From Rhodoplanes sp. Z2-YC6860 (lineage in GTDB: Bacteria > Pseudomonadota > Alphaproteobacteria > Rhizobiales > Xanthobacteraceae): a stretch of DNA of 64,000 bases. The first letter of the stretch is position 1. Each line of letters begins with the position of its first letter. The position numbers and the translations under genes are program-made. Below the pieces are notes generated by a model that was not told where the DNA came from, did no database searches, and saw nothing but the letters and a program-made list of their open reading frames with translations. Location: NCBI RefSeq assembly GCF_001579845.1, contig NZ_CP007440.1, forward strand, positions 3,370,029 to 3,434,028. Direction: 5' to 3'. Below are positions 17,504-26,505 of this stretch, piece by piece.

Positions 17504-18679
17504 ATGTCTGTCGTTATACTGATCGTGGGCCTTGTGGCGACCGCCGTCGGCTTTTTCGCGATCGGCTTTGGGATCGCGCCGAGTGCGCTCAATTTCGGCA
17601 ACACCCTGATCTCCGCGGGCAGTATTTCGGCTGCCACGGGCTTGCTGCTGATCAGCATCTCCGCCGTTCTGCGCCAGCTCCGGAAGATTCATCTCGCCTT
17701 GCAGGGCAGGGCACCGAGCCACGCCGCGGAGACTGTGGAGCCGCTGGCGCCGCCTGTCGCACGCATGACCCCGGCCGTCGTGCCCTCGCCGATGCCGACG
17801 CGCCCGGCGCCCCGGCCCGATTCGGATGCGCCGCCGCTTCCCGAGATGTTCTCGACCGGCCTGCCACAGGCGGCTGAGCCGCCGCCGCGCATGCCAGAAC
17901 CGCCGGTGCGGATGCCAGAGCCGCCACCGCGCATGCCGGAGCCGCCGCCGCGGATGCCAGATCCACCGCCGCGCGTCATTGAGCCGCGCTTTCCGGTAAC
18001 CGCAGCCAGCGAACCCGCGCCTTCGCCGGCTCCTGCGCCCGGTCCGCTCGACTGGCTGCGTTCGAAGTCCAAGCCCGTGGCGCCTGCGACGCCGCAGACG
18101 CCGATGCGGCCCATTGCGCCGGAGCCGATGCCCTCTCGCCCGGTGGCCATGGAGCCATCAGCGGAGGAAGTGTTCGACGAGGCACCGCTCTCGCCCCGTC
18201 CGCTGCAGCGCGTTTCGATCACGCCGCCCCCGTCCGAGCCAGCCGAACCGAAGGCCTGGACGCCGCCTGGCCGGCATGAGGGTCCGCCTGAATTGCCGCC
18301 GCAGGCCGAGCCGCCGATGGCGCGGCCGGCACCGCCACCCGAGCCACCCAAGCCTAAGGACGGCTTCGATCTGGTCTGGCCGGATCGCGCGCCGACCACG
18401 GCACCGGCGAGCGAAGCCGCCAAGCGGGAGCCCGCGCTCGACATGCCGCTGCCGCCAGTTCCGGCGCGCCCGCGCGAAAGCAAGCCCGCCGACCGCAAGC
18501 CGCCGGGTCCGGCCCGCATGACAGCCGAACGCGGTCCTGCGATCCTGAAGTCCGGCGTGATCGATGGCATGCCCTACACGCTCTACGCCGACGGCTCGAT
18601 CGAGGCCGAACTGCCTCAAGGCACGGTGAAGTTCGCCTCGGTCGATGCGCTTCGCACGCATCTCGAAAAGCAGGGCTGA
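17504..18679 (+). CDS. proline-rich membrane-anchored hypothetical protein
   Basis: 391 residues. Two hydrophobic helices lie at about 1-27 and 35-58. The next 270 residues are a low-complexity Pro/Ala/Glu-rich stretch, including EPPPRMP heptads near 125-158. The last 50 residues form a compact conserved-looking domain with LKSGVIDGMPYTLYADGSIE and TVKFASVDALRTHLEK. The layout suggests an inner-membrane anchor, a long extended linker and a small C-terminal binding domain. Function unknown. A strong terminator follows. Confidence 0.75.
   Translation: MSVVILIVGLVATAVGFFAIGFGIAPSALNFGNTLISAGSISAATGLLLISISAVLRQLRKIHLALQGRAPSHAAETVEPLAPPVARMTPAVVPSPMPTRPAPRPDSDAPPLPEMFSTGLPQAAEPPPRMPEPPVRMPEPPPRMPEPPPRMPDPPPRVIEPRFPVTAASEPAPSPAPAPGPLDWLRSKSKPVAPATPQTPMRPIAPEPMPSRPVAMEPSAEEVFDEAPLSPRPLQRVSITPPPSEPAEPKAWTPPGRHEGPPELPPQAEPPMARPAPPPEPPKPKDGFDLVWPDRAPTTAPASEAAKREPALDMPLPPVPARPRESKPADRKPPGPARMTAERGPAILKSGVIDGMPYTLYADGSIEAELPQGTVKFASVDALRTHLEKQG
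17876..17975 (+). repeat. 21-bp tandem repeat within the proline-rich gene
   Basis: Four full copies and one partial copy of a 21-bp unit encoding EPPPRMP-type heptads. In-frame units allow length changes without frameshift. Confidence 0.8.
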
Positions 18680-18709
18680 GCAGTCGCCCGGCCCGTCCTG
18701 GTCGAAATT

Positions 18710-18746
18710 CCAGAGCGCCGGCCCTTGGCCGGCGCTCTGGTTTTTT
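18710..18746 (+). terminator. rho-independent terminator
   Basis: CCAGAGCGCCGGCC and GGCCGGCGCTCTGG form a near-perfect stem with a tiny loop, followed directly by six T. It ends the proline-rich gene. Confidence 0.9.
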
Positions 18747-18832
18747 GGAAGGAATATTTTGTCTATCCTCCCAGAAGCCTTGGGTTCCGGGAGGAATGAT
18801 TGTATCGTTATTGTGATAATACGTGCCTCTTC

Positions 18833-18860
18833 TTGCGGGAAACTTCCGGCGACCTATACT
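18833..18860 (+). promoter_or_regulatory. candidate sigma-70 promoter of mucR
   Basis: TTGCGG at 18833 and TATACT at 18855 are separated by 16 bp. They lie about 85 bp before the mucR ATG, in an AT-rich patch. MucR proteins are known to repress their own genes, so an autoregulatory site here is plausible. Confidence 0.5.
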
Positions 18861-18944
18861 TTACTGGTGGAGCAGCGGACAGATTCCGTCTGCTGCGGGT
18901 CGCTATCGAGACAACGACCAACCTCAACGATCGGGCTTTGACCT

Positions 18945-19361
18945 ATGGGTGACGCTTTGGATCAGACCAATTTCATCGGGCTGACGGCTGAGATTGTCTC
19001 GGCCTATGTCAGCAACAACCCGGTTGCCTCCGCCGACATCCCGGCGTTGATCAATCAGGTGCACTCGGCGCTGCTGCGGGTCTCGAACGGCGAGGTCCCA
19101 TCCTCGTCGGAACCGATGCGGCCAGCGGTTCCGGTGAAGCGTTCGATCCACCCCGACTACATCGTCTGTCTCGAAGACGGCAAGAAGTTCAAGTCGCTTA
19201 AGCGTCACTTGCGCACGCAGTACGACATGACGCCCGAACAGTACCGTGAGAAGTGGGGCCTGCCACACGACTATCCGATGGTGGCGCCGAACTACGCCGC
19301 GGCGCGCTCGCACCTTGCGAAGCAGATGGGCCTCGGCCAGCAGCGTCGCCGCCGGCGCTGA
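18945..19361 (+). CDS. mucR: MucR/Ros-family transcriptional regulator
   Basis: 138 residues. The N-terminal half resembles the MucR oligomerisation region. The C-terminal half is the Ros-type zinc-finger DNA-binding domain (VCLEDGKKFKSLKRHL, then MTPEQYREKWGLP). The metal site is atypical: C75-x2-D78-x9-H88 is followed by Y93 where Ros has its last histidine. Family members control exopolysaccharide, motility and cell-cycle genes by binding AT-rich DNA. A basic tail (RRRRR) ends the protein. It has its own promoter. Confidence 0.92.
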   Translation: MGDALDQTNFIGLTAEIVSAYVSNNPVASADIPALINQVHSALLRVSNGEVPSSSEPMRPAVPVKRSIHPDYIVCLEDGKKFKSLKRHLRTQYDMTPEQYREKWGLPHDYPMVAPNYAAARSHLAKQMGLGQQRRRRR

Positions 19362-19366
19362 TCGGA

Positions 19367-19942
19367 TCAAGCCGGCCTGGCGAATGCTTCGGCGGCAAGC
19401 CGAAGGCATCTTTCGAAGCCAGTGAGATCGCGATCGATTTCCATCGGACGGGCATCGTGCCTGACGATCGGATATCCGCCGCGCTCCGCGACCGCCCAGT
19501 CGATCATCAGGTTGTCGGCGTTGCCAAAATCCTCGACCGTCATGCCGTGGGTGTCGCGCCAGAGCTTTTGGCCGGAGTCGAAAGCGAGCGCTTCCGTGCG
19601 CTTCGTGCGGTCGAAGTAATCCGGAGCAACGTTGGTGTAGGCAAACACCCGTTTGCCCAACCCGGCCAGCATTCCCACTTCGAAAACCGTTCCCGGATCG
19701 GCGCTCACGCCGCGAAACGGTGTGAGATTGCAGATGCCGAAATGAGCGCGCCGGATCATCGCCTCGTTGGCGCGATAGATCAGCCGGTCGATGCGCTCGC
19801 TTGAAGCTTTCGGCACGATCTCGTTGTCGAGCGGGAAAATGCCTTCGAAGCCATAGGCGCTGCACAGCCGCTTCTTGCGTTCACCAACCTCGATTGCGTC
19901 CGGCAGGAACACCTCGGGACCGGCGAGATAGACTGTCAGCAT
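19367..19942 (-). CDS. nucleoside 2-deoxyribosyltransferase family protein
   Basis: 191 residues. It starts with VYLAGPEVF, as in the family, and has the D-x-G-T-x-FE-x-G motif (DPGTVFEVGML) that positions the catalytic glutamate and the ribose-binding residues. Members exchange or hydrolyse bases on deoxynucleosides or deoxynucleotides in salvage or pool-cleaning. It is convergent with mucR, with 5 bp between stops, and lies just downstream of sufE on the same strand. Confidence 0.85.
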   Translation of the reverse strand: MLTVYLAGPEVFLPDAIEVGERKKRLCSAYGFEGIFPLDNEIVPKASSERIDRLIYRANEAMIRRAHFGICNLTPFRGVSADPGTVFEVGMLAGLGKRVFAYTNVAPDYFDRTKRTEALAFDSGQKLWRDTHGMTVEDFGNADNLMIDWAVAERGGYPIVRHDARPMEIDRDLTGFERCLRLAAEAFARPA

Positions 19943-19981
19943 TTGAACCCGCCGATTGCCAGCGCAGCGGTTGGCGATCTT

Positions 19982-20410
19982 TCAATGCACGGCCGCGAGC
20001 GCCGCATTGGCGTCCCGGCGGATCCGCTCGACCATCGAGCGGAATCCATTGGAACGTTGCGGCGTCAGATGCTCGCGCAGGCCAAGTTTCTCGAATAGGG
20101 CCACGGCGTCTGCTGAGAGAATCTCTTGCGCGTTCTTGCCGGAGTAGAGCGCGAACAGCACCGCGATCAGCCCGCGCACGATGTGCGCATCGCTGTCGCC
20201 CTCGAACGTCAGCACCGGGCCGTTGCCGCCGTTTGGCTTGATCGAAGTCGAAAGCCAGACCTGGCTGGCGCAGCCGGACACCTTGTTGGCGGCCGTCCGC
20301 GCGGATTCGGGCAGAGAAGGCAGCGCGCGGCCGAGCTCGATCAGATACCGGTAGCGGTCGTCCCACTCGTCCAGGAGGTCGAAGTTCTCGATGATCTCGT
20401 CGATTGGCAT
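19982..20410 (-). CDS. sufE: SufE family cysteine desulfuration protein
   Basis: 142 residues. The catalytic cysteine is C47 in KVSGCASQVW, the family signature. SufE accepts persulfide sulfur from the cysteine desulfurase SufS and passes it to the SufBCD Fe-S scaffold. The start at 20410 gives the normal N-terminus MPIDEIIENF; a longer frame upstream has no support. It stands apart from any suf operon in this window. Confidence 0.92.
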   Translation of the reverse strand: MPIDEIIENFDLLDEWDDRYRYLIELGRALPSLPESARTAANKVSGCASQVWLSTSIKPNGGNGPVLTFEGDSDAHIVRGLIAVLFALYSGKNAQEILSADAVALFEKLGLREHLTPQRSNGFRSMVERIRRDANAALAAVH

Positions 20411-20506
20411 GATATTCCGCCGCGGCGGCAGCCGCGGTCCCATGCCGGTTATATAGGGTGGAACGCCGGGCGCGTCGAAGGAAAATCGGGGCCGGAGTGC
20501 GGCGGT

Positions 20507-20926
20507 TCAGGCCTTGCGGCGCGGGTCCTTACGCGGCATCGGCAGCGTCTCGGTCGGCAGCGGGCCCTGCCAAGCCGGCTCGAGGTCGCTCGCAAGCAGC
20601 GTGTCCTGCGACACCGGCCAGTTCTGGCCGAGGCCGTTGGTCACGCCGGTCGGGTCGCTGCGCACGCTGTGCTCGCTGAGGAAGTCGTAGACCATCTTCG
20701 CGCCGGCCTGGGCGCGCTGGCCGAGCGCGGCCGCGGCCTGCGATCCGACCGCGCAGGCACCCGGCTGACGGTCGCAGAAATTGCTCATGTCCGATACCGC
20801 GGCGCTGGCTGCCACGAGCGCGTCGGTCGCGCCGATCGTGGACTTCGCATTGGGCTGCGAACCGCCGCTCGGCAACAGCACGAGCACGATCGTCAGCCAG
20901 AATGCGACGCGCAACAAGAAGAACAT
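20507..20926 (-). CDS. DUF5330-like exported protein
   Basis: 139 residues with an N-terminal hydrophobic anchor (FFLLRVAFWLTIVLVLL). The soluble part has two cysteines (FCDRQPGACAVG) and a C-terminal conserved-looking SQDTLLASDLEPAWQGP. It matches my recollection of DUF5330 proteins in Rhizobiales. Function unknown, probably periplasmic and membrane-anchored. Confidence 0.65.
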   Translation of the reverse strand: MFFLLRVAFWLTIVLVLLPSGGSQPNAKSTIGATDALVAASAAVSDMSNFCDRQPGACAVGSQAAAALGQRAQAGAKMVYDFLSEHSVRSDPTGVTNGLGQNWPVSQDTLLASDLEPAWQGPLPTETLPMPRKDPRRKA

Positions 20927-21340
20927 GGCCTCGTCCGTGTCCCTGCTTCCTCTCGGACGCCGTCGTCACGGCGGCCTCCGGGCGGCTGTTACGCCGCATG
21001 ACACACGCTAGCAGGCAGGCTTGAAGACGCTGTTCGCGTTTTTGTGCGCATTCAACGAGAATACGAGGCAAATTTTCGCAAAATTTGAATCGATTGCTTA
21101 GGAATTCGTTGACGCTGGAAAAGCCCGGTTTTTCTCGGAAAATGCGACTTTGGCGCGAGCGCTCGCGTCAGAACCCAACGACTTCAACAAACTGTTCACC
21201 ATGAAACGGCGACTGCTGCGTCCGCTGCCGCCTCCGGCGCTTTCACGTTTAGCACTCGTTTAAACCCACTCTGACACGATCGGGCAAAATCAAGGGAGCG
21301 CGTCCGAAGCCACGGGCGTGCGTGGACGAACGGAATCACC
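20927..21340. other. intergenic between divergent DUF5330 and kinase genes
   Basis: About 410 bp. An AT-richer stretch near 21050-21110 is a likely promoter zone. No gene, RNA or repeat recognised. Confidence 0.5.
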
Positions 21341-23182
21341 GTGGGCCTGCTGAAGTCGATCCGCGACTATGTTGACACGCTGGTGCATCCGTCGGCGCAG
21401 CGCGATGCGCTGACGGCGTCGCGGCACCGCGCGTTCATCGCGCCGCGGCTCCTGGGCAGCATCGCGGCGCTCGCGGCCTTGCCGATTTACGTGACGCTGC
21501 GCGGTGCGCCGGGCTCGCTCGAGGTCCTGGTGTTCGCCTGGCTGGTGCTGCCGATGCTCACCGCCTATTACCTCTCGCGCACCGGTCATTATGAAAGTGC
21601 TCATGTGCTCTCGTCGCTGGCGCTGACCGGGTTGGTCACCGCGGTCGCCGCCGGCACCGGCGGTATCGGCTCATTCGCGGCGATCTGGCTGGTGCTCGTG
21701 CCGCTGGAAGCCTCGCTGTCGGCTTCACGTCGTGTGGTGGCGATCGCGTCGACCTTCACGCTCGCTGCTGTAGCTCTGCTGCATTTCCTCGGCCGTGCCG
21801 ACATGTTGCCGCCGCCGGATGCCTCCGGCGCAGGCGCCCTTGCGGCGCTGGGCGTGGTCTCGGCCGTGCTTTACGCCATCGGCCTGGCGCTCGGCGCGGA
21901 ATCGCTCGCGCGCACCAGCTTCTGGCTGCTTTATGCGGAAGAGGATCGCTATCGTCTTCTCGCGCGCAACATGACCGATGTCATCACGCGGCACGGCCGC
22001 AACGGTGCGGTGCTGTTTGCCTCGCCGGCAGCCGAAACGCTGTTCGGCGCCAAGGTCACTGAACTGCACGGCCACCGGCTGTTCGACCGCGTTCACGTCG
22101 CCGATCGTCCGGCCTATCTCACGGCACTCGCCGACGCCGCTTCGCTCGGCGAAGCGCAATCCGTCGAATTCCGTGTCCGTCGCGATGTGCAGGATTCCGC
22201 GCCGCCGGTGGCCGGCAATGAATTTGTCTGGGTCGAAATGCGCTGCCGCAAGCTCGACAACACCAGCACCGGCGCCAAGCCCTCGGAGCCCGAGGTGGTC
22301 GCGGTGATGCGCGACGTCACCGAGCGCAAGAACCAAGAGCAGGCGCTGGAGCGCATCCGTGCCGAGGCCGATCACGCCAATGAGGCCAAGGACAAGTTCC
22401 TCGCCAACATGAGCCATGAGCTGCGCACGCCGCTCAACGCCATCATCGGCTTCTCGGACATGCTGATCAACGAGGAGCGGATGCGGCTCGATGGTCCGCG
22501 CCGTCAGGAATACGCCAAGCTGATCAACGATTCCGGCAACCACCTGTTGACCGTGGTCAACGGCATTCTCGACATGTCAAAGCTCGAGACCGGTGATTTC
22601 GAGCTTGCGCCGGAGCCTTTCGGACCCGCGCAGGTGATCGGTAACTGCTGCGATCTGCTGGCGCTCAAGGCGCGCGAGAACGGCATCGAGCTCAGCCGGC
22701 GTCTGCCGGATAGCCTGCCGGAGCTCATTGCCGATAAGCGCTCCTTCAAGCAGATCCTGCTCAATCTCATTTCCAACGCCGTCAAGTTCACCGAGCGCGG
22801 CGGTCGCGTGACCGTGAGCGCCACGGCCGGGATTTCCGAGATCGTCGTCACCGTCGCAGACACCGGCGTCGGGATCAGTGCCGAGGACCTGCCGAAGATC
22901 GGCCGGCCGTTCTTCCAGGCGCGGGGCACTTACGACCGCCGCCATGACGGAACGGGCCTGGGCCTCTCCATCGTGCGAGGCCTCATCGACCTCCACGGCG
23001 GCAGCTTCGAAATCGCAAGCGAGGTCGGCAAGGGCACGTGTCTTACGGTGCGGCTGCCTTGGAATTGTGAGACGGCGCGTCCGGCCGCCAAACAATCGGC
23101 GCAAGCGCCATCGAATATCGAGCGTCCGGCATTCGATCGGCCCGCAAGCGCGCCCGAAATGCCAATGAAGAAAACAGCGTGA
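21341..23182 (+). CDS. membrane sensor histidine kinase, DivJ-like
   Basis: 613 residues from a GTG start. About six membrane helices fill residues 30-190. A PAS domain (about 205-330) follows, then HisKA with phospho-acceptor H359 in MSHELRTPLNAIIGFSDM, then HATPase with N, G1 and G2 boxes (NLISNAVKFTERGG, ADTGVGI, GTGLGLSIVRGL). This order of membrane bundle, PAS and kinase resembles DivJ-type cell-cycle kinases of Rhizobiales, which act on the response regulator DivK. That assignment is inference. There is no receiver domain. A peptidoglycan-binding protein gene follows 7 bp downstream. Confidence 0.85.
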   Translation: MGLLKSIRDYVDTLVHPSAQRDALTASRHRAFIAPRLLGSIAALAALPIYVTLRGAPGSLEVLVFAWLVLPMLTAYYLSRTGHYESAHVLSSLALTGLVTAVAAGTGGIGSFAAIWLVLVPLEASLSASRRVVAIASTFTLAAVALLHFLGRADMLPPPDASGAGALAALGVVSAVLYAIGLALGAESLARTSFWLLYAEEDRYRLLARNMTDVITRHGRNGAVLFASPAAETLFGAKVTELHGHRLFDRVHVADRPAYLTALADAASLGEAQSVEFRVRRDVQDSAPPVAGNEFVWVEMRCRKLDNTSTGAKPSEPEVVAVMRDVTERKNQEQALERIRAEADHANEAKDKFLANMSHELRTPLNAIIGFSDMLINEERMRLDGPRRQEYAKLINDSGNHLLTVVNGILDMSKLETGDFELAPEPFGPAQVIGNCCDLLALKARENGIELSRRLPDSLPELIADKRSFKQILLNLISNAVKFTERGGRVTVSATAGISEIVVTVADTGVGISAEDLPKIGRPFFQARGTYDRRHDGTGLGLSIVRGLIDLHGGSFEIASEVGKGTCLTVRLPWNCETARPAAKQSAQAPSNIERPAFDRPASAPEMPMKKTA

Positions 23183-23189
23183 GAGCGTC

Positions 23190-23921
23190 GTGGCAGCAAG
23201 AGCAGCACGTATCAATGAAGTCGATGTCGGCCCAAGCTTCGCGGCGAAGCTGCCGTTTCCGTTGCGGTGGTTGCTGTTGCGGCCGCGCGACACCATTGCG
23301 GCTCTCGCGGCGACCCTTGCGGTCGTCACGATCCTGGTGAATGCGCTGTTTTTGCAGTCCGGGCCGCATCCGGCGCCGATCTTCTCCACCAAGCCTGCAC
23401 CGGTCGTGGCGCCGCTGACCGACTCGGTCGCGACGCTGATGCCGGGACGCAAGCCTGTCGCTGCGCCGCCGCCAGCCCGGCCGCACTCTGACACGGTCGC
23501 GGAGATTCAGCGCGAACTGACCAAGCACGGCTTCTACGACGGCCCGGCTGACGGCTTCTACGGGCCGAAGACCGACGCCGCGATCCGCGATTTCGAGCAG
23601 GCCGCGGGCTTGCGCCCGTCCGCCGAGCCGAGCGAGACGTTGCTTGCCGCGATCGCCCGCTCAAGCGTCAAGGCGAAGGCGGCAGAGCCTCCACGTGACC
23701 CGATCGCGGCGCTGCTGGCGCCAAACGGCCGCACCGTCGCCGTGCAACGGGCGCTGACCGAGTTCGGCTATGGCCCGCTGACGCCGACCGGCGTCTTTGA
23801 TGCCCCGACCAAGGCCGCGGTCGAGCGTTTCGAGCGCGCGCGGAAGCGGCCGGTGACCGGCCAGATCAACGATCAGCTGGTGCGGGATCTCTCGTCGTTG
23901 ACCGGCCGGCCCTTGGAATAA
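23190..23921 (+). CDS. membrane-anchored protein with two peptidoglycan-binding-like domains
   Basis: 243 residues, GTG start 7 bp after the kinase stop. One membrane helix at about 31-58 and a Pro-rich linker are followed by two PG_binding_1-like repeats: VAEIQRELTKHGFYDGPADGFYGPKTDAAIRDFE and a similar unit in the C-terminal quarter. It would sit in the inner membrane and bind the cell wall. Co-transcription with the kinase suggests a link between wall state and signalling, which is inference. Confidence 0.8.
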   Translation: MAARAARINEVDVGPSFAAKLPFPLRWLLLRPRDTIAALAATLAVVTILVNALFLQSGPHPAPIFSTKPAPVVAPLTDSVATLMPGRKPVAAPPPARPHSDTVAEIQRELTKHGFYDGPADGFYGPKTDAAIRDFEQAAGLRPSAEPSETLLAAIARSSVKAKAAEPPRDPIAALLAPNGRTVAVQRALTEFGYGPLTPTGVFDAPTKAAVERFERARKRPVTGQINDQLVRDLSSLTGRPLE

Positions 23922-23996
23922 GCGCCCTCTGGAGCAATCCGTACGGAGCCTGTTAAGACAGCGCGTCTGGAATCGTTCAGGGCGCGATGAGGTCTC

Positions 23997-24344
23997 ATGC
24001 GGCTGAAATCCGGCATCTGGGTCGCGGCCTATATCCGGCGCGTGCAAATCGAAGGCGCACAGGCGATGCTGCGGCGGCGCGGCGCCGAAGAGGCGGGCGC
24101 GGTGTTCATCAAAATTTCGCGGCTCGACGGCACTGCCGAGGTGTTCGCGCCTGCGCCGCAGACGGCGTTCGACGAGGCGCGTCCGTCGGACCGCGCGTTC
24201 ATCCGCGCGCTGAAGACGCAGCCGGCCACGGAAGCCGATGCAGAGGCTTATCTCGCGCGGCAGATCAAGTTCGATCCCGACATCTGGATCGTCGAAGTCG
24301 AGGACCGCGCCGGCCGAAGCTTTCTCGACACGGTGGTGACCTGA
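23997..24344 (+). CDS. DUF1491 protein
   Basis: 115 residues, with KSGIWVAAYIRR at the start and DPDIWIVEVEDR near the end, as in DUF1491. GAGG precedes the ATG. Small cytosolic protein of unknown function, typical of alphaproteobacteria. Convergent with the DUF2336 gene. Confidence 0.8.
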   Translation: MRLKSGIWVAAYIRRVQIEGAQAMLRRRGAEEAGAVFIKISRLDGTAEVFAPAPQTAFDEARPSDRAFIRALKTQPATEADAEAYLARQIKFDPDIWIVEVEDRAGRSFLDTVVT

Positions 24345-24352
24345 CGAAAGCG

Positions 24353-25411
24353 CTAGGCGCTGTCGGAGTTGCGCGATTTGGCGTGGTTTTCCCAAAGGAT
24401 TTTGGGACGCAGCACCGAGAACGCTGAGCGGCGCTGCTCGACAGTTCGTTGCTCGACCGCGCGCGGTTCGGTGACGCGCTCAACAGCGCGCTGCGGCTCC
24501 GGCGTCGGCGCGGCGATCGGTTGCACGGTCTTGGACTTGCTCCCGGCGCCCGGTTTGGTCTCCGGATGGTGGGTGGCCTGCCAGATCGCGATCATCCGCA
24601 GCGCCGATGCCGCCTTCAGGTCTTCATGCAACAGCGCGAGATCATAGACGAGCTGCACCGACTGGCTGATCACCGGATTGATGCAGAGCAGAATCCGCTG
24701 CAGCACCGCAGCCGGCATTTGCAGAGCCGAGGCTGCGACCACGATCGGCTCGCCGCCCGGATCGATGACCATGCGATGCGCGAGTTCGCGCGAGACCGAC
24801 AGGGTCTGCTCGAGCTCGCGCGCGAACGCCTCGATGCGATGGTTGAGAGATGCGACTTCGAGCCGTTGGATGGCGGCCTTCGCCGCGGCGGGCTCGATCG
24901 GTTCGGCCGGTGTGATCGGCGCGTAGGGCAGGTTGAGCAGAATGAGCCGCCGCTCCTCGGCGTTGGCCGTGAAGAACAGCTCGCTGAGTTCGCTCGCCGC
25001 GGCCTTGCCGGGCGCCAGCCGCTTGCTGTCGGCGGGCTGGAAGATCTGATTTGCGGTCGGAGCTTGAGGCTCTTCAGGTGCCCTGAGCTTGATGTAGTCC
25101 TGGAGCAGCCGCTGCCGCACCGCAGCCGGCGCGTTGGGATAGCCCGCGATCTTCTGCGCGATGGTCGCTCTGGTCTTGGCATCGACGCGCTCGATCAGTT
25201 TGAGCGCGAGACGCTCATAGCGCTGCGATTCCTGCTCGGTGTGATCGGTTTTCTGCAGATAGAGATCGGTGATGACACGCAGCAGAGTCGGCCGGATGTC
25301 GACACCGTCGCGGTTCGACAAGCTCACGAGTCCGTTGAGCTCCGGGTTGTTCAGTTCCTGGTCGCTGACGAGGGCGTTGGCTGGCGCGTCAGTTTTTTGC
25401 GTGGAAGTCAT
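24353..25411 (-). CDS. DUF2336 protein
   Basis: 352 residues, mostly helical, with the repeated helical pattern of DUF2336 (for example VDAKTRATIAQKIAGYPNAP and LFFTANAEERRLILLNL). The last 70 residues are a charged, low-complexity tail. The ATG at 25411 is preferred to a longer frame. DUF2336 proteins are common in alphaproteobacteria and often sit near signalling or cell-envelope genes. Function not established. Confidence 0.75.
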   Translation of the reverse strand: MTSTQKTDAPANALVSDQELNNPELNGLVSLSNRDGVDIRPTLLRVITDLYLQKTDHTEQESQRYERLALKLIERVDAKTRATIAQKIAGYPNAPAAVRQRLLQDYIKLRAPEEPQAPTANQIFQPADSKRLAPGKAAASELSELFFTANAEERRLILLNLPYAPITPAEPIEPAAAKAAIQRLEVASLNHRIEAFARELEQTLSVSRELAHRMVIDPGGEPIVVAASALQMPAAVLQRILLCINPVISQSVQLVYDLALLHEDLKAASALRMIAIWQATHHPETKPGAGSKSKTVQPIAAPTPEPQRAVERVTEPRAVEQRTVEQRRSAFSVLRPKILWENHAKSRNSDSA

Positions 25412-25568
25412 GGGGCACGAACACCGCAATTCGCTGGTAAGTACTCTCACTGACAGCCATACGCCCGTTCCGTTAGCGGAGCGTTAACCATGCTCGCTCT
25501 TAAATGGTGGTGCGATCCAACCGCCGGCCGGGGCAAACCGTCCCTTCCGCCGTCGGGGGAGGAGGGGC

Positions 25569-25769
25569 ATGGGAATCATCGTGCAGTTTCCAGAAGGGCA
25601 ACGACCTCTCGGCGGCGGCCGCTACGTGGACGCCAGCTCCGAGCCAGCGAGCGTGATCATTCTTCCTGTGGTGCGAATCGAGCGTCACCCCGACCAGCCG
25701 ACCAACGGACTGTCCGGCGGCGATAGCGCCACGCCAGGCCGCAGGCGGCGGCGACGCAATTCGCGTTGA
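25569..25769 (+). CDS. 66-residue basic small protein
   Basis: The ATG at 25569 follows GGAGGAGGGGC, a very strong ribosome-binding site. The product begins with GIIVQFPEGQRP, has a short hydrophobic strand (SVIILPVVRI), and ends in a basic tail GRRRRRRNSR. The good start signal and its place just ahead of a lipoprotein gene on the same strand argue that it is expressed. No family recognised. Confidence 0.55.
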   Translation: MGIIVQFPEGQRPLGGGRYVDASSEPASVIILPVVRIERHPDQPTNGLSGGDSATPGRRRRRRNSR

Positions 25770-25803
25770 GCAGCGAACAGCTCGAACGCAGGGAGTGCCC
25801 CGG

Positions 25804-26505
25804 ATGCGATACCGGTCGATCGCCATTGCGATCCCGATCCTGGCCGCGTCCGCATTGTTGAGCGGCTGCGGCGTCAACGCCGACTTCGGCCGGGTGCGGC
25901 CAACTCTTTACAACGACGACGTCCATGCCTGGATGGGTCCGGTCACCACGCGCGAGCAGGGCGATCCGGTCTGGCGTCACGGCCTCACCGACGAAGAGCG
26001 CAGGCTCCGCGATCTCGCCTATCCGCTGATCGATCCGCCCTACGACCGCAACAAGTGGTACAGCTTCCTCGGCGAACTGGGTCTGGGCTCGCGCACCTGG
26101 CCCTATCCGGACCGCAACGAATACGCCTCCCGGCTCTTCACCACGCCGTACCGTTCGCAGACCGCGCGCTACAACAAACTGATCGAGGACATCCGCAACG
26201 ACGTGATCCGGCTCGATCCGTTCTTCCAGACTGCGCACTATGTCCAGGATATGGATGACAAGCGCGCCAAGGCGCTCGGCTATGTCTCGAACCTCACCCC
26301 GGAGGAAAGCAACAACACCAAGTTCCGGATGGCCGAGAACCGCAACGTCATCCGCTGGGTGCAGGGCTCGCTCGACGAGCGGGTGGCGTCCTACCGGGTC
26401 GCGCTGGAGCGCATGGTGATCGCAGCGCCGTCGCCGATCGCCGTCGAGGCCGAGCGCCAGCTCGGGCTCCTGCAGCAGCGCATCAGCCAGTACAACAGCG
26501 CCTAA
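25804..26505 (+). CDS. lipoprotein of unknown function
   Basis: 233 residues with a signal peptide ending in the lipobox LLSGC (cysteine near residue 20). The mature region is rich in Arg, Tyr and Asp and predicted helical at its end. No domain recognised. GTG at 25795 is an alternative start three codons earlier. The stop overlaps the end of the convergent DUF1254 gene by 4 bp. Confidence 0.7.
   Translation: MRYRSIAIAIPILAASALLSGCGVNADFGRVRPTLYNDDVHAWMGPVTTREQGDPVWRHGLTDEERRLRDLAYPLIDPPYDRNKWYSFLGELGLGSRTWPYPDRNEYASRLFTTPYRSQTARYNKLIEDIRNDVIRLDPFFQTAHYVQDMDDKRAKALGYVSNLTPEESNNTKFRMAENRNVIRWVQGSLDERVASYRVALERMVIAAPSPIAVEAERQLGLLQQRISQYNSA

Noticed and set aside
17876-17975. CRISPR-like spacing of short repeats
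   Set aside because: The repeats are contiguous, in frame and coding; there are no spacers and no cas genes in the window.
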